DNA of 64,000 bases from Ktedonobacter robiniae. Lineage in GTDB: Bacteria; Chloroflexota; Ktedonobacteria; Ktedonobacterales; Ktedonobacteraceae. The position numbers were made by a program, and so were the translations under genes. The DNA lies in contig NZ_BNJG01000001.1 in NCBI RefSeq assembly GCF_016587375.1, positions 3,974,001 to 4,038,000 of the forward strand, written 5' to 3'. Under the pieces are notes generated by a model. It ran no database searches, had not been told where the DNA came from, and saw only the letters and a list, made by a program, of their open reading frames with translations. Positions 34,559 to 44,227 of this stretch are shown piece by piece. The first letter of the stretch is position 1; every line of letters starts with the position of its first letter.

Positions 34559-36286
34559 TTAGCCTGCCTGTACGCGGTAAATCTTGGCCCAATCATCAGG
34601 TGGGGTGGTATTCTGCCCGTTATCAACGAGGCCGACGATATCGGTGGTACGCAGGAAGATGGCTGTTTCCTGCTCCATCGGTAGCCAGGCAACATCGTTC
34701 ACAAGCTGTTGCTCGGCCTGCTGGTATGCCTGGAGTCGACCGCCTGTATTGGTGAGGCCATCGGCCCTGGTAAGCTGGTCCTGTAGTGCCTGCTGTTTGG
34801 CGGCCGTCGGACCAAAGTTCTGGCCATAGTTCATATTGTTGTTGACTGTGCCCTTCCCAAACTGATAAGCGAGCCAGTCCTGTGGATCAGGATATTCACC
34901 AATCCAGGAGAGCGCCCACAACTGTAGCTCCTGGTTATTCATAGATGAGGCCGTTATCTTGTCCAGGAGGGTATTGTAATCCATGGGGTTTGGTTTCACG
35001 GAAATATTGAGGACTTTCTGCCATTGCTGAATGGTTGCCTGGATCTCCTGTGCGATGGTAGGAACCCCGGTTGCGTAGCTTAGCTCGATATCTGGTAGAT
35101 CGGAGACGCTGGCAATATTCTCCTCTTTGAGTCCCTCTTTGAGCAAGGTTTGGGCCAGTTTGGGGTTGCCAGAGAGCTTTTGCGTCTGGTCTGGGCCAGT
35201 GAGTTTCTCATTATATCCGGGCATACCCTGAGGGAGAATATGATTTGTCGGGAGTGCGGTCCCTTTCCAAACGTTTTGCACGATGGCCTGTTTATCAATA
35301 GCCAGGGCAAAGGCCTGGCGAATTTTCACGTTATCGAAGGGCTTGGTCAGGTAGTTCATGGTGTAGTAGTTGATCCAGAGCTGTGGAACCTGGTGAAAGT
35401 CCTTCTGTTTGCGCGCGTTCTGGTAGTTGGCCAGAGGCACGCTGGCGGTATCAATCTGGCGATTGGTATAGGCTTTATAGGCTTCCTGGGCGGTCTGGTA
35501 GAAGCGATAGGTTACTTTTTGTAGCTGGGGCCTGGCATTATAGTAGTGTGTATTGGGAGAGAAGGTAATGGATTGCCCATGTTTATAGTCTGCGACGCGA
35601 AATGGGCCCGAGGCCCCTCCCTGGCTTAAATGGTCAGTAAATTGGGCGCCATATTTTGTGACCATACTTTTTTCAACCACATAGGCGCAATTCATGCTCA
35701 GGCGCGCAAGCAAATACGTGGCAGGCTGCTCTGTCGTAATCATGATGGTACTGGCATCTGGCGTCGTAACACCTGTGCCAATGATAGATGCACTGCGGCC
35801 CGCGATGACCTGGCTTGCACCCTTGATAATGTTGAGATATAACGGTGCGACCGTCGATTGGGTCGCGGGGAGCAGCGCTCGGTTGAGGCTGTAGGCGACG
35901 TCAGCAGAGGTGAGTGGTGTGCCATCACTAAACGTCAGGTGTGGCTTGAGTTTAAAGGTCCAGGTGAGTCCGTCACTATCGGTCTGCCAGCTCTGGGCAA
36001 GCTGAGGTACGACTTCGAGTTTATCGTTGAGCTGTACCAGGCCCGTATAGAGCATCTGGACAGCATGAATTGAGGCATCATCATGCGTCAATGCCGGATC
36101 AAGAGTATCAAGATCGGTAATCCCCACCTGAGGAATGACATAAGTCTGCTTGTTCGCAGGAGCCTTGACCATGTGCGGTGAAGCATCCCCAAAGAGACTA
36201 CACGCGCTGAGTAGGACGAGTAGTAGACAGAGCCCTGGTAGATAGAGGTATTGCCTGGTGAGATCGGTTTTCCTGGTAGGAAACAT
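34559..36286 (-). CDS. Peptide ABC transporter solute-binding lipoprotein 3
   Basis: A 575-aa family 5 solute-binding protein, more diverged from copies 1 and 2. Signal peptide: MFPTRKTDLTRQ, a hydrophobic stretch and the lipobox LLSAC. The hallmark SDGLTWTFKLKPHLTFSDGT is present. AAAGGAG lies 9 nt before the ATG at 36286. It is the most upstream of the transport genes on this strand and may extend the substrate range of the transporter. Confidence 0.9.
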   Translation of the reverse strand: MFPTRKTDLTRQYLYLPGLCLLLVLLSACSLFGDASPHMVKAPANKQTYVIPQVGITDLDTLDPALTHDDASIHAVQMLYTGLVQLNDKLEVVPQLAQSWQTDSDGLTWTFKLKPHLTFSDGTPLTSADVAYSLNRALLPATQSTVAPLYLNIIKGASQVIAGRSASIIGTGVTTPDASTIMITTEQPATYLLARLSMNCAYVVEKSMVTKYGAQFTDHLSQGGASGPFRVADYKHGQSITFSPNTHYYNARPQLQKVTYRFYQTAQEAYKAYTNRQIDTASVPLANYQNARKQKDFHQVPQLWINYYTMNYLTKPFDNVKIRQAFALAIDKQAIVQNVWKGTALPTNHILPQGMPGYNEKLTGPDQTQKLSGNPKLAQTLLKEGLKEENIASVSDLPDIELSYATGVPTIAQEIQATIQQWQKVLNISVKPNPMDYNTLLDKITASSMNNQELQLWALSWIGEYPDPQDWLAYQFGKGTVNNNMNYGQNFGPTAAKQQALQDQLTRADGLTNTGGRLQAYQQAEQQLVNDVAWLPMEQETAIFLRTTDIVGLVDNGQNTTPPDDWAKIYRVQAG

Positions 36287-36378
36287 AAAGCGTGTCTCCT
36301 TTAACGCTTGTGATTGTGTGAAAGAGGCTGGACAGCGAAAATAAAGGCATGTGGTGCTGGATTGCTCACAATAAGAGA

Positions 36379-36407
36379 GGGGCACGGGTATTTAACGCGC
36401 GTGCCCC
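36379..36407 (-). terminator. Hairpin between the unknown cluster and solute-binding gene 3
   Basis: An 8-bp GC-rich stem (36379-36386 with 36400-36407), followed on the minus strand by CTCTTATT. It probably ends the three-gene cluster. Confidence 0.5.
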
Positions 36408-36541
36408 TTATACTCTAATAACGTCGCAGGCATGTCACTTCTCACATACCTGGTCGTAAATTGCTATTCGCTGCGAAAGAGGCTTGCCTCCTCTCCTCTA
36501 TACAGGAGCTTCTTGGATGCAAGCTCTATGCCTCTACCCGG

Positions 36542-37978
36542 CTAGAAGCGTACGCTTATCTCGTCGAGAGGTCCCCCAACGATAGCGCGCAAGGCGACAT
36601 GGAGGAAGGCATCGGCACTGGTTGTCGCCAGCGCTTTAGGCCAGGCCATATAGGATTCCGCTGCTGCCTGAACGATCTGCAGAGTGTGTCCCTGATCCCT
36701 GATCGCGTCGATGTAGCCAGCGGCGATTGCGATAGCTCCAAAGAGCGCGCGGGGATCATGACCAACTTTCAGGTAGCGCTGGGAGGTCGCCAGGGCGCCA
36801 GCGAAGTCTTTATTTTTGAGCTGCTCCTGAAGGGTCTCAAGCTGAGAGCTGGCGATAAAACCGCCGCCAGGAATGGTGCCAGCCGCTGTCGGCTCGGTTT
36901 GCTTGAGTGGTGAACTGGCGATCTCCTGGCGCAACGCGCTGACATAGGCTGCGGAGGTATAGAGCAGGGGCAAAGCCTCTACATCCTGCACACGGCGCAT
37001 AACCTGGTGGACGGCGGAGGCGAAGAGTAGGCCATGGGCCGCCTTGATATACTGCTCATGTTCGGCGTTGTCGAGGGTACGCAGTAGCTCAGCGGCTGAG
37101 AGCGCGATGACCGCAGCCGTGGCGACAGGTGAGGTCTCGCTCTTGATCACCGTGTTGTAGACACGCTGGCAGACCTGGATTGTATCCGAGGTACTATTGA
37201 CGAGCTTATAAAGCTCCAGCGCATTCTCATCTTTGGGTGTGGAGAGACGCGTGCGTACACTCTTCATGCTATTTTCGGGCTTGGAGGCAAAATCGCGTAC
37301 GGTGCGCGCCCAGGCTGGCTCATCGCTGCTTGATTGGAGGGGCAGATGGGGCGCGAGCCAGTGCAAGATGTTGGGAACGCGATCGCCCCACTCAACGGCA
37401 TCAAGCAGCTGAAAACCACGCACGGCGAAGATGAGTGGGTGCCCACCATGTTGGAAGGTGTCGGCAACGGCCTCAAATGCTCGGACCTCCATTGTGCGGT
37501 AATCCGCGCCAGTGCCATAGAGTCCAAAGAGCAGGCGTTCTACGGCCAGGACATCGTTGCTGTGTACTGCTTTGCGCAGAGCCTCGCCAACAGTCGTATT
37601 TTCGCCAAGATCGCTGGGAAAGAGTGGTTCAGGATAGTTAGGCTCGACGCCAGCGCCCGCGCGCAAGGCGGTTCTGGCTAGCCTGGCCGCCTGGAAAAAG
37701 AGCGGCAAGGCACGCTCTTTGACGGGAACAGTCGAGTCCACTGGTTCTGGAAGAAAGTGAATCAGGCGGCTCAGCATGGCTGCGGCAGCCAGCACGGTGG
37801 CGGGATGCCCATCGCTGTCCCCGTGAACGGTAATCATGCCCAGGCGTCCCAGGAGGACGTCGGGTGAGTTGGTGTCATGTAAAATGTCACGCACAGAGGC
37901 GATTAATTGTTCTGTATTGCCCTCAATCGCTGCGCTAAGCACGTTTGAGAGGTCTACCCTCATTTCAACTTGTGCCAT
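36542..37978 (-). CDS. Unknown protein, third gene of a three-gene cluster
   Basis: A 478-aa protein that I do not recognise. It appears almost wholly alpha-helical and Ala/Leu-rich, with no signal peptide or membrane helix, consistent with a helical-repeat solenoid. TAGGAG lies 7 nt before the ATG at 37978. It follows the 255-aa gene on the same strand with a 119-nt gap. Given the TPR protein at the head of the cluster, a scaffolding or complex-assembly role is possible, but that is inference only. Confidence 0.7.
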   Translation of the reverse strand: MAQVEMRVDLSNVLSAAIEGNTEQLIASVRDILHDTNSPDVLLGRLGMITVHGDSDGHPATVLAAAAMLSRLIHFLPEPVDSTVPVKERALPLFFQAARLARTALRAGAGVEPNYPEPLFPSDLGENTTVGEALRKAVHSNDVLAVERLLFGLYGTGADYRTMEVRAFEAVADTFQHGGHPLIFAVRGFQLLDAVEWGDRVPNILHWLAPHLPLQSSSDEPAWARTVRDFASKPENSMKSVRTRLSTPKDENALELYKLVNSTSDTIQVCQRVYNTVIKSETSPVATAAVIALSAAELLRTLDNAEHEQYIKAAHGLLFASAVHQVMRRVQDVEALPLLYTSAAYVSALRQEIASSPLKQTEPTAAGTIPGGGFIASSQLETLQEQLKNKDFAGALATSQRYLKVGHDPRALFGAIAIAAGYIDAIRDQGHTLQIVQAAAESYMAWPKALATTSADAFLHVALRAIVGGPLDEISVRF

Positions 37979-38097
37979 GGATAAGCTCCTACAAGAAAAT
38001 ATATTTTGTAAAGATAGGTATGATACCTGCATCATAGCATAGCCCATGAGCAATGCTATGGGTATGAGTAGTGCGGCAGGAGGCGAGCTGCCAGGAG

Positions 38098-38865
38098 CTA
38101 GCCCGCATCCTTTAATTCACGAATGTCTCGCTCAATGCCGGGAATATCTGCGTATTCCTCGTCGAGGAGTTTATATGCTCGACTGAGGTAGAGACCAGAG
38201 AGCCTGGCGCCACGCTCGTTTGGCGAGATAGCTGCGGTAACAAGCTCAGAGCCGCGATACTTCTCGGCCAGGGTGCCCGCAATGCGTTGCATCTGCTGCT
38301 CTGTCTCGCGTAAGAGTTGCTGATCGTGCCCCTCGATGGCGTACCGGGCTGTCCCGATGAGCTTGCCAAGCTCAGCCAACTTCTGCCTTTCAGGCATGGC
38401 ATGAAAGACGAGGGAATCGGCATCCAGTTCCTTTACTGAAAACTGTTGCGCCTCGCGTTTCCTGGTCTGGATAGTGGCAATGTACGAGGTGTACATCTGC
38501 CCATATTCCTGGCATGCCTCGGCCGCCAGGTTCATGCGCGCCATGTCATCCCTGGAGCTGACGCTACCAATGTCGCAGAGATCATCATCGCGGTGCTCCG
38601 CCAGGAACTGCATATATTCCAGGGTTTGGCCCTCTTCCGGAATAGGAGGAATCGGCATGCCAGAAACCGTGTCACTGTCTTGCAGCTCCTCCGTAGGGAG
38701 ATGGGCCGCTAGCAGCGGTGGAATATATTTCGCAATGGACATAGGGATAGGGGGTATGATGCAATAGGTGCAAAAGACATTGTTGGCATCGTTGCGATTG
38801 CGCACAACAAAGATGGCATGCCCCTTGGGTGCTTGTGAATTACCGCGTAGGAATTGGATTGCCAT
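38098..38865 (-). CDS. Unknown protein, second gene of a three-gene cluster
   Basis: A 255-aa protein. The N-terminal part (about 1-60) is beta-rich: MAIQFLRGNSQAPKGHAIFV, then CTYCIIPPIPMSIAKYIPPLL. Pro-rich strings such as GMPIPPIPEEGQ follow, and the C-terminal half is helical with many charged residues. I recall similar proteins in other Chloroflexota without an assigned role. GGAGG lies about 10 nt before the ATG at 38865. No catalytic motif is seen. Confidence 0.7.
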   Translation of the reverse strand: MAIQFLRGNSQAPKGHAIFVVRNRNDANNVFCTYCIIPPIPMSIAKYIPPLLAAHLPTEELQDSDTVSGMPIPPIPEEGQTLEYMQFLAEHRDDDLCDIGSVSSRDDMARMNLAAEACQEYGQMYTSYIATIQTRKREAQQFSVKELDADSLVFHAMPERQKLAELGKLIGTARYAIEGHDQQLLRETEQQMQRIAGTLAEKYRGSELVTAAISPNERGARLSGLYLSRAYKLLDEEYADIPGIERDIRELKDAG

Positions 38866-39015
38866 AACGATGATTTCCTCCAATACAGGGCAGTCCGTCA
38901 TGTCGATGCATGTTTCTTGCCCCCCTCTATATCAACTGTTCAACTTCCAGCGTCTGTTCTGTCGTGACAGGGTGCCTCTCTATTTTCGCATGACCAGCCC
39001 TCTTTGTACAAACTT

Positions 39016-41259
39016 TTATTTAAGGCCCTTATAAAGTTGCCCAATACGTCGTACCAGGTCTTTATTGGCCTGTATCTCCTCGTTGGTGAGATCCTCACCG
39101 CTGGTGGGAATAGCGCTTTCAAAGCCCTGGAGATGCTCGATGATCCCTTGGCTGCCCGCGATACGCGCAAAGTTTTCGACGAGAATACGCGCCTGTTCGT
39201 CGTGATCCTGGCGCACATCAGTCAGCGCGGTCAGCGCGTAAAGATCGACATATTGACGCAGGAAGAGGCTCCAATGCTCTGGCTTGCTCAACGTATTCAT
39301 GACTCGCTCAACCTGGGTGATCGCTTTACTCTCTTCATCACGAGCGCGGTCGAATTCGTTACGTCTAAAGTAGATGCTTGCGCGAGCCGAACGCGTGTCG
39401 ACCACGCCTAGTGGCTGGCGTGTCTGGTGGTACAGGTGCAGGGCCTCTTCAAAGTCGCTGAGTGCTTCGTCTAGCTCGTCTTTCCCGCGCCTGGCGAGGC
39501 CGCGACTCAGGAGTGCATCGGCATGGCCTGGTGTGTGTCCTGCCTGCTTGAAGCGCGTGATCGCGGCCTCGCTATTTTCGCTGGCCTCATCCCAGGCGGA
39601 TTTGGCGATGCTGACCTGGGCCAGGCCAAGGACCGCTGAGCCATCACCAACGAGGCTCTCCAGGATCTGGAACTGACGACCAGCTGCGAGCAACGTCTCG
39701 GTCGCGGCATCTAGCTCAGCCTCTGCCAACTGTTTCTGCCCTAGACCAAGCAGGGCCTGGGCTACTACCAGCGGCTCCTGCACATGCTGAGCCTGAGTTT
39801 TGGCCTGCTCGAAAAACATGCCAGCCTGGGCAAAGTCGCCGCTCGTCAGCGCATATTTTCCCTGGATCAATGTGACCTGAGGCTGGATACGTTGTGCCAG
39901 GAGATTTTGTTGTATGGCCTCCTGCGCCCTTTGCAGGCTACGCTCGGCCTCGTGTAGATCACCACCATAGATGGCTACCTGGGCTTCTCCAATTGCGACC
40001 TGGGCACGCAGTGTTGCGCTGGCGACCGGGTCGATCTCTTCGCAGCGATTAGAGGCATCAGCATAGGCGCTCTGAGCCTGTTGCAGCTTCCCCATGTGCA
40101 GGTAGGTATTGGCGATCCCAACAATGGCACGCCCCTCGACCAACACATTCTGCAACTTATGAGCCTGCGCCCGCGCATCATCGAAGGTGGTAAGCGCGCT
40201 TTCCGCGAAGCCACGACGATATTGCACCTCACCCAGGCTGGTGGTTGTTTCGGCCTGTCCCACACGGTACGCAATGGCTTTGTAGGTGCGGGCAGCGCGT
40301 TCGAGCAGGGAATTGGCGAATGTGAGCTGACCACGGCGAGTATTTACTTCGCCCAGTACACGATTGGCATTGGCGTTGCCCAGAGCGTTGTGCTGTTTGG
40401 TGTAGAGATCGAGCGCGGTCTGTGCGCCTGTTAAGGCCTGGTCAACCTCGTTGCGCAGGAGCATCGTCTCGGCCAGGCCCAGGTCGGCGTCGGCCTCGCC
40501 CAGCTCATACTCAAGCGCGCTTGATGTTTTGTAGGCCTCAGCGAACAGGTTGGCGGCTGTCTCAAGCTCTTCGCGTTCCAGGTAGATGCGTGCCAGCCCG
40601 AGTTGAGCATCAATGGTACCAAAGATATCATTGGTGCCCTGGTAGATATTCAGCGCCTCTTGATAGCCCTTCAGTGCCTCATCAAATTTGCGCTGCATAC
40701 GCTGGACATCCGCCAGACTACGACTGGCATCTGCAAGATTGATGCGGTCGTTAGACTCTTTGTAATAGTGGACGGCATCCTGGTAGTGTTCAGCAGCATA
40801 GGCGCTATTGCCGCGCTGGAGCTCGATGTGTCCAAGGGCGAGCTCGGTGTTGCCCAGTCCCTGAGGGTATGTATGAGCGCGATAGATCTGTTGTGCCTTC
40901 TGATAGGTGTCTTGAGCGCGGTCCAGGTGGGCAAGCTGGCGTTCGAGGTGCCCGATAGCGAGTAGACCGCCAGCCTCGCTGAGCGGATGGCCTGAGTCGC
41001 GGTAAAATTTGATTGCGCGCTGATAGCTGGTAATGGCCTGTTCCGGGGCATTGTTTTCGCGCTGTACCTCGGCGATGAGCATGCGGCTATCGCCTGCGCG
41101 TTTAAACTCTCCAAGGAGGCGAAAGCGTATCTCTGCGTCGCCAAAGGCGTCAGAGGCCTGGTCAAGTTTGCCTTCGTTATATGCTTCCAGTCCTGCTTGC
41201 AGACGTTTTTCTGCCTGTTGGCGATCCTTGATTTGTTTCTCTGTATCCTGTGTAGACAT
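39016..41259 (-). CDS. Large TPR-repeat protein, first gene of a three-gene cluster
   Basis: A 747-aa cytoplasmic protein made of about 16-17 tetratricopeptide repeats in tandem from residue 15 to about 680 (for example LGNTELALGHIELQRGNSAYAAEHYQDA). Such superhelices bind partner proteins. There is no enzymatic domain, DNA-binding domain, signal or membrane helix. The ending (about 690-747) is a different helical segment. With the two unknown proteins downstream it probably forms one transcription unit, and one of them may be its partner. Confidence 0.82.
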   Translation of the reverse strand: MSTQDTEKQIKDRQQAEKRLQAGLEAYNEGKLDQASDAFGDAEIRFRLLGEFKRAGDSRMLIAEVQRENNAPEQAITSYQRAIKFYRDSGHPLSEAGGLLAIGHLERQLAHLDRAQDTYQKAQQIYRAHTYPQGLGNTELALGHIELQRGNSAYAAEHYQDAVHYYKESNDRINLADASRSLADVQRMQRKFDEALKGYQEALNIYQGTNDIFGTIDAQLGLARIYLEREELETAANLFAEAYKTSSALEYELGEADADLGLAETMLLRNEVDQALTGAQTALDLYTKQHNALGNANANRVLGEVNTRRGQLTFANSLLERAARTYKAIAYRVGQAETTTSLGEVQYRRGFAESALTTFDDARAQAHKLQNVLVEGRAIVGIANTYLHMGKLQQAQSAYADASNRCEEIDPVASATLRAQVAIGEAQVAIYGGDLHEAERSLQRAQEAIQQNLLAQRIQPQVTLIQGKYALTSGDFAQAGMFFEQAKTQAQHVQEPLVVAQALLGLGQKQLAEAELDAATETLLAAGRQFQILESLVGDGSAVLGLAQVSIAKSAWDEASENSEAAITRFKQAGHTPGHADALLSRGLARRGKDELDEALSDFEEALHLYHQTRQPLGVVDTRSARASIYFRRNEFDRARDEESKAITQVERVMNTLSKPEHWSLFLRQYVDLYALTALTDVRQDHDEQARILVENFARIAGSQGIIEHLQGFESAIPTSGEDLTNEEIQANKDLVRRIGQLYKGLK

Positions 41260-41392
41260 CGTATATCTATTCCTCAGACGGTGAGTCAGTGGATGTAAAT
41301 TGAATAGGCTTATTTTTCTAGATTCATTGTAGTGCCTGAGGTCCAGAAAGTCAAAAAGCTATGAAGCAGGTGACCAGCGCGCAGGAATGTGA

Positions 41393-41398
41393 TAGAAT
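41393..41398 (+). promoter_or_regulatory. Possible -10 box of the cyclic-nucleotide-binding gene
   Basis: TAGAAT with a weak -35 (GTGACC, 41370-41375) 17 nt upstream. The match is only moderate. Confidence 0.35.
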
Positions 41399-41486
41399 AC
41401 CTGCTACGATAGTAAAAGAATCAGGCAAGCATTGAGCCGTCTTTTATGTACCGGGTCAAATACGTTGCCGAAGGAGCCGTAAAACC

Positions 41487-41915
41487 ATGAAAGAAGACAT
41501 CCTCTCGCGTGTAGACCTTTTTTCCACTTTAAATAAGAAAGAGTTGCAAGAGATTGCAAAGAACTGCCAGGAGCGCACATTTAGCGCGGGTTCCACATTA
41601 TTTTCGCAAGGCGATCCTGGGGTTGCCTTGTATGTATTGACTCAAGGCAATGTGCGTATCAGCCAGGCAAACAATTCCGACCAATCCGAAGAGGTTATTG
41701 GCAGCGCAGGTGTCGGCGAAGTTTTGGGCGAGATGGCACTTCTTGATGAATTGCCACGCTCGGCGACGGTTGTCGCAGCAGAGGATGTGACGGTACTCGT
41801 ATTGCCCGTGTGGGAGTTCCGAAGTATCTTACGCTCACATCCCGATATTACCTTGAAGTTGTTGGCTGCCCTCAGTCGGCGTCTGCGCAAGGCAGAGGCG
41901 CGTCAGCACGATTAA
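41487..41915 (+). CDS. Cyclic nucleotide-binding domain protein
   Basis: A 142-aa stand-alone cNMP-binding beta-barrel. The phosphate-binding cassette is GEVLGEMALLDELPRSATV with the Arg that contacts the cyclic phosphate. There is no helix-turn-helix, so it is not a complete Crp/Fnr regulator. It may act as a ligand sensor for a partner. It converges on nrdR with a 22-bp hairpin between them. Confidence 0.85.
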   Translation: MKEDILSRVDLFSTLNKKELQEIAKNCQERTFSAGSTLFSQGDPGVALYVLTQGNVRISQANNSDQSEEVIGSAGVGEVLGEMALLDELPRSATVVAAEDVTVLVLPVWEFRSILRSHPDITLKLLAALSRRLRKAEARQHD

Positions 41916-41947
41916 GTGACGCCATTGGGCCCAAACTATTTCTAGGA

Positions 41948-42000
41948 GGTGAAGTGATGGGTCCAGGCAACCACAGGCTGCCTGGACCCATCACTTCACC
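41948..42000. repeat. Perfect 22-bp hairpin between convergent genes (H10)
   Basis: Arms 41948-41969 and 41979-42000 match perfectly. The tip GGCAACC-ACA-GGCTGCC belongs to the shared tip group. It nearly fills the gap between the cNMP-binding gene and nrdR. Confidence 0.85.
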
Positions 42001-42012
42001 GTACTCTATAGC

Positions 42013-42504
42013 TTAATTTTGTCGAGATTGATCCTGCGTATCAGTCTGTGGGGTTGTGTCGCGATGCAACAGCTTTTGCATCTCTTCAAACATTGTTTCC
42101 ACATCGGTAAATGAGCGATAGACGCTGGCAAAGCGAATATATGCGATTTTATCGAGATGTTGCAGGTGCTCCATAACCAGTTCGCCGATAACGCTACTGG
42201 CAACCTCTTGTTTGCCGGAGCGATCAAGTTCCTGTTCAATTTCTTCGACCGCTTTCTCTATTTCGCTAGCTGGTAGCGGTCGTTTTTCACAGGCTTTGCG
42301 CAGACCTGCATAAAGCTTTTGCCGGTCGAATGCCTCACGTCGCTGATCGCGTTTGATGACCATCAAAGGTACTTTTTCAACCCGCTCATAGGTGCTGAAA
42401 CGCCCTTTGCAGTGCTCGCATTCGCGGCGTCGATGAATTGCGTCACCGATGTCACGAGAGTCTTTTACGCGAGATTCGCCACATCCGCAATAAGGACATT
42501 TCAT
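42013..42504 (-). CDS. nrdR: Transcriptional repressor NrdR
   Basis: A 163-aa repressor of ribonucleotide reductase genes that senses dATP/ATP. The N-terminal zinc ribbon is MKCPYCG...CEHCKGRFSTYE; an ATP-cone follows (VIKRDQRREAFDRQKLYAGL). GGAGG lies 7 nt before the ATG at 42504, and the longer frame to 42564 is upstream sequence. No ribonucleotide reductase gene is in the window, so the targets lie elsewhere. Confidence 0.94.
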   Translation of the reverse strand: MKCPYCGCGESRVKDSRDIGDAIHRRRECEHCKGRFSTYERVEKVPLMVIKRDQRREAFDRQKLYAGLRKACEKRPLPASEIEKAVEEIEQELDRSGKQEVASSVIGELVMEHLQHLDKIAYIRFASVYRSFTDVETMFEEMQKLLHRDTTPQTDTQDQSRQN

Positions 42505-42590
42505 GGTATGTCCTCCAATACTATTTTGTGTGTAATAGGCATATTTTATCACAACCTGGCGCATTGGAGGGTATTCTTAGGAGACATTCC

Positions 42591-42857
42591 TTAGCGAGAG
42601 CGGGCCGTAGCCAGTTTTTGCAGGCGTATGTCCGCATTTGGCACATTTGACTCAGTCTGCTCATCAGGCGGCTGCTGTTGTAATTGAGGATGGACCTTCC
42701 CCACATAGCCTGAGCGTAAGCGCGAGCCCTCACGCCAGTAGGCATACCAGTAGGGACCATGGCCAGGTCCATTGCGACAGGTGCTGCACGAAGTTTTGCC
42801 ACATTTACGATACTGCAACTGATAGGTAATATGCTGATCGTTTGGTATAGCTTTCAT
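42591..42857 (-). CDS. Small protein of the DUF6788 type
   Basis: An 88-aa protein with the signature RKCGKTSC then CRNGPGHGPYWYAYWREG and RSGYVGK, which I recall from DUF6788-like proteins often found singly in diverse bacteria. The Cys cluster may bind zinc. No strong ribosome site is seen before the ATG at 42857. The function is unknown. Confidence 0.6.
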   Translation of the reverse strand: MKAIPNDQHITYQLQYRKCGKTSCSTCRNGPGHGPYWYAYWREGSRLRSGYVGKVHPQLQQQPPDEQTESNVPNADIRLQKLATARSR

Positions 42858-43435
42858 TGATCAACGCGGCGCTTTATCTCCTGCCACCGGTGCTCCCTCG
42901 TACGTAAACGAGAGACCTCTCCTCTTGATCGTTGTCTATCAATCTGGCTGGGACGAGCGCCGCCTCTCCTTTCATGACACATAGACCATCGCTATGATGG
43001 CACACCTTTTGCCACGTTTCCGGAAAAAATCGCCAAATGTGTATGTAAGTCTTTAATATAATAACATTATGTCCTGAACATTGTATGAATTCACGCCGTG
43101 CAAATATGAAACATCGTTCATCAAATGTTCTGCGATGAAAATAAATTATAGCATGAGAAAAGTGAAAACATATTAAAAACCTATAGGTATTTGTTACATT
43201 TTTTTTAGCATTGCTCCAGGGGAGGGCATGAGCGGAAGTTCTCGTGCTTGCGGGGCTCTCAGAATTGAGAAAAGCTACGTTTAGCTTTTTAAAAGGCTTC
43301 TTGGTGATTTTGCTGCAACATGTTTCTTTTCTCTTTGGGAAATGATGTATAATATGTCTGTACATCTACCTTCGGCGAGAATCTTCTGTTCCGTTTGTTG
43401 TGTTGTGTTGTAGGATCGGAAAGAGGAAGGACACT
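42858..43435. other. AT-rich divergent intergenic region
   Basis: About 580 bp, AT-rich in the middle (43020-43210). It holds a TATAAT box at 43348-43353 facing hpf. A 163-aa open frame on the minus strand lacks a ribosome site and is not supported. Confidence 0.45.
43348..43353 (+). promoter_or_regulatory. Putative -10 box of hpf
   Basis: A perfect TATAAT about 83 nt before the hpf start, but without a recognisable -35 at the right distance. Confidence 0.4.
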
Positions 43436-44071
43436 ATGCAGATCATCATCAAAGGCCGACAGATGCACGTCTCCTCACAGTTGCGCCAGCGTATTGAGCG
43501 CAAAATTCAGCGCCTCTCCCGCTTAATTGATGAGGACGTACTTGTGCAAGTTACGGTTGCGGAAGAGCAGACCAAAAGCGCACAGGATCGCTTCTCAGTA
43601 CAAATCTCCCTTCCCGCACATGGACATGTGCATGCCGCGCGTAGCGAGGAACGCGCCCCCAACGCAAATGCAGCGCTCGATATTGCTATAGATAAAATCG
43701 AGTATCAACTTGGTCGTGACAAAGATCGTTTGACGCGACGTCGTCAGCACCAGACGCCTGGCATCAAGACGCTTGAACTTTCACGTACCGGGCGACTCTC
43801 TTCGCTTGAAGAGGAGCTACACTCTCCTACAGAGGAGCCTGCTACTGATCAGCTCATGATGGAGGAGCAAGAGAACGAGCAGATCTGGTCAAAAATTGTT
43901 GAGATCAAGAGCCTACCAACCAGGTCGATGACCGACAAAGAAGTAATTGCGCTGATGGAGAAGGATGGCGCTTCGTACTACCCGTTTTATAATGAGGAGA
44001 CCAGTAGCGTTAATGTGATGTATCGCCTGGAGCAGGGCGGCTATGGCTTGTTAATCCCAGCTATGGAATAA
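43436..44071 (+). CDS. hpf: Ribosome hibernation promoting factor, long form
   Basis: A 211-aa HPF that drives 70S-to-100S ribosome dimerisation in stationary phase. The N-terminal beta-alpha domain opens MQIIIKGRQMHVSSQLRQRIERK. A linker of about 50 residues (140-160 acidic) follows, and the C-terminal dimerisation domain is present (MTDKEVIALMEKDGASYYPFYNEETSSVNVMYR split across it). AGGAAGG lies 5-8 nt before the ATG at 43436. Confidence 0.92.
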   Translation: MQIIIKGRQMHVSSQLRQRIERKIQRLSRLIDEDVLVQVTVAEEQTKSAQDRFSVQISLPAHGHVHAARSEERAPNANAALDIAIDKIEYQLGRDKDRLTRRRQHQTPGIKTLELSRTGRLSSLEEELHSPTEEPATDQLMMEEQENEQIWSKIVEIKSLPTRSMTDKEVIALMEKDGASYYPFYNEETSSVNVMYRLEQGGYGLLIPAME

Positions 44072-44154
44072 GTGCTGGTCAGTGCCATATACAAGGGCTT
44101 TACAAAATCTACTTTCAACGTACGTTTTCGCGCCTATGGCGCTTACAAGAGCAA

Positions 44155-44206
44155 AGGATGTGGGTGTGGTAAGGGGGCAATTGCCCCCTTACCACACCCA
44201 CATCCT
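44155..44206. repeat. Perfect 52-bp palindrome with flanking half-module (H11)
   Basis: Arms 44155-44180 and 44181-44206 match with no spacer; the centre is AATT. Just before it, 44120-44150 resembles, in reverse orientation, part of the module next to H6 (about 23 of 31 positions, including CGCGCC-TAT-GGCGC). It lies between convergent hpf and the ClpX-zinc-finger gene. Confidence 0.82.
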
Positions 44207-44227
44207 GTATTTAGCAACATCGGACCT

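Noticed and set aside
42874..43365. A 163-aa open frame on the minus strand
   Set aside because: It lies in an AT-rich divergent gap with no ribosome site and an implausible His/Phe/Arg-rich composition, and overlaps the likely hpf promoter.
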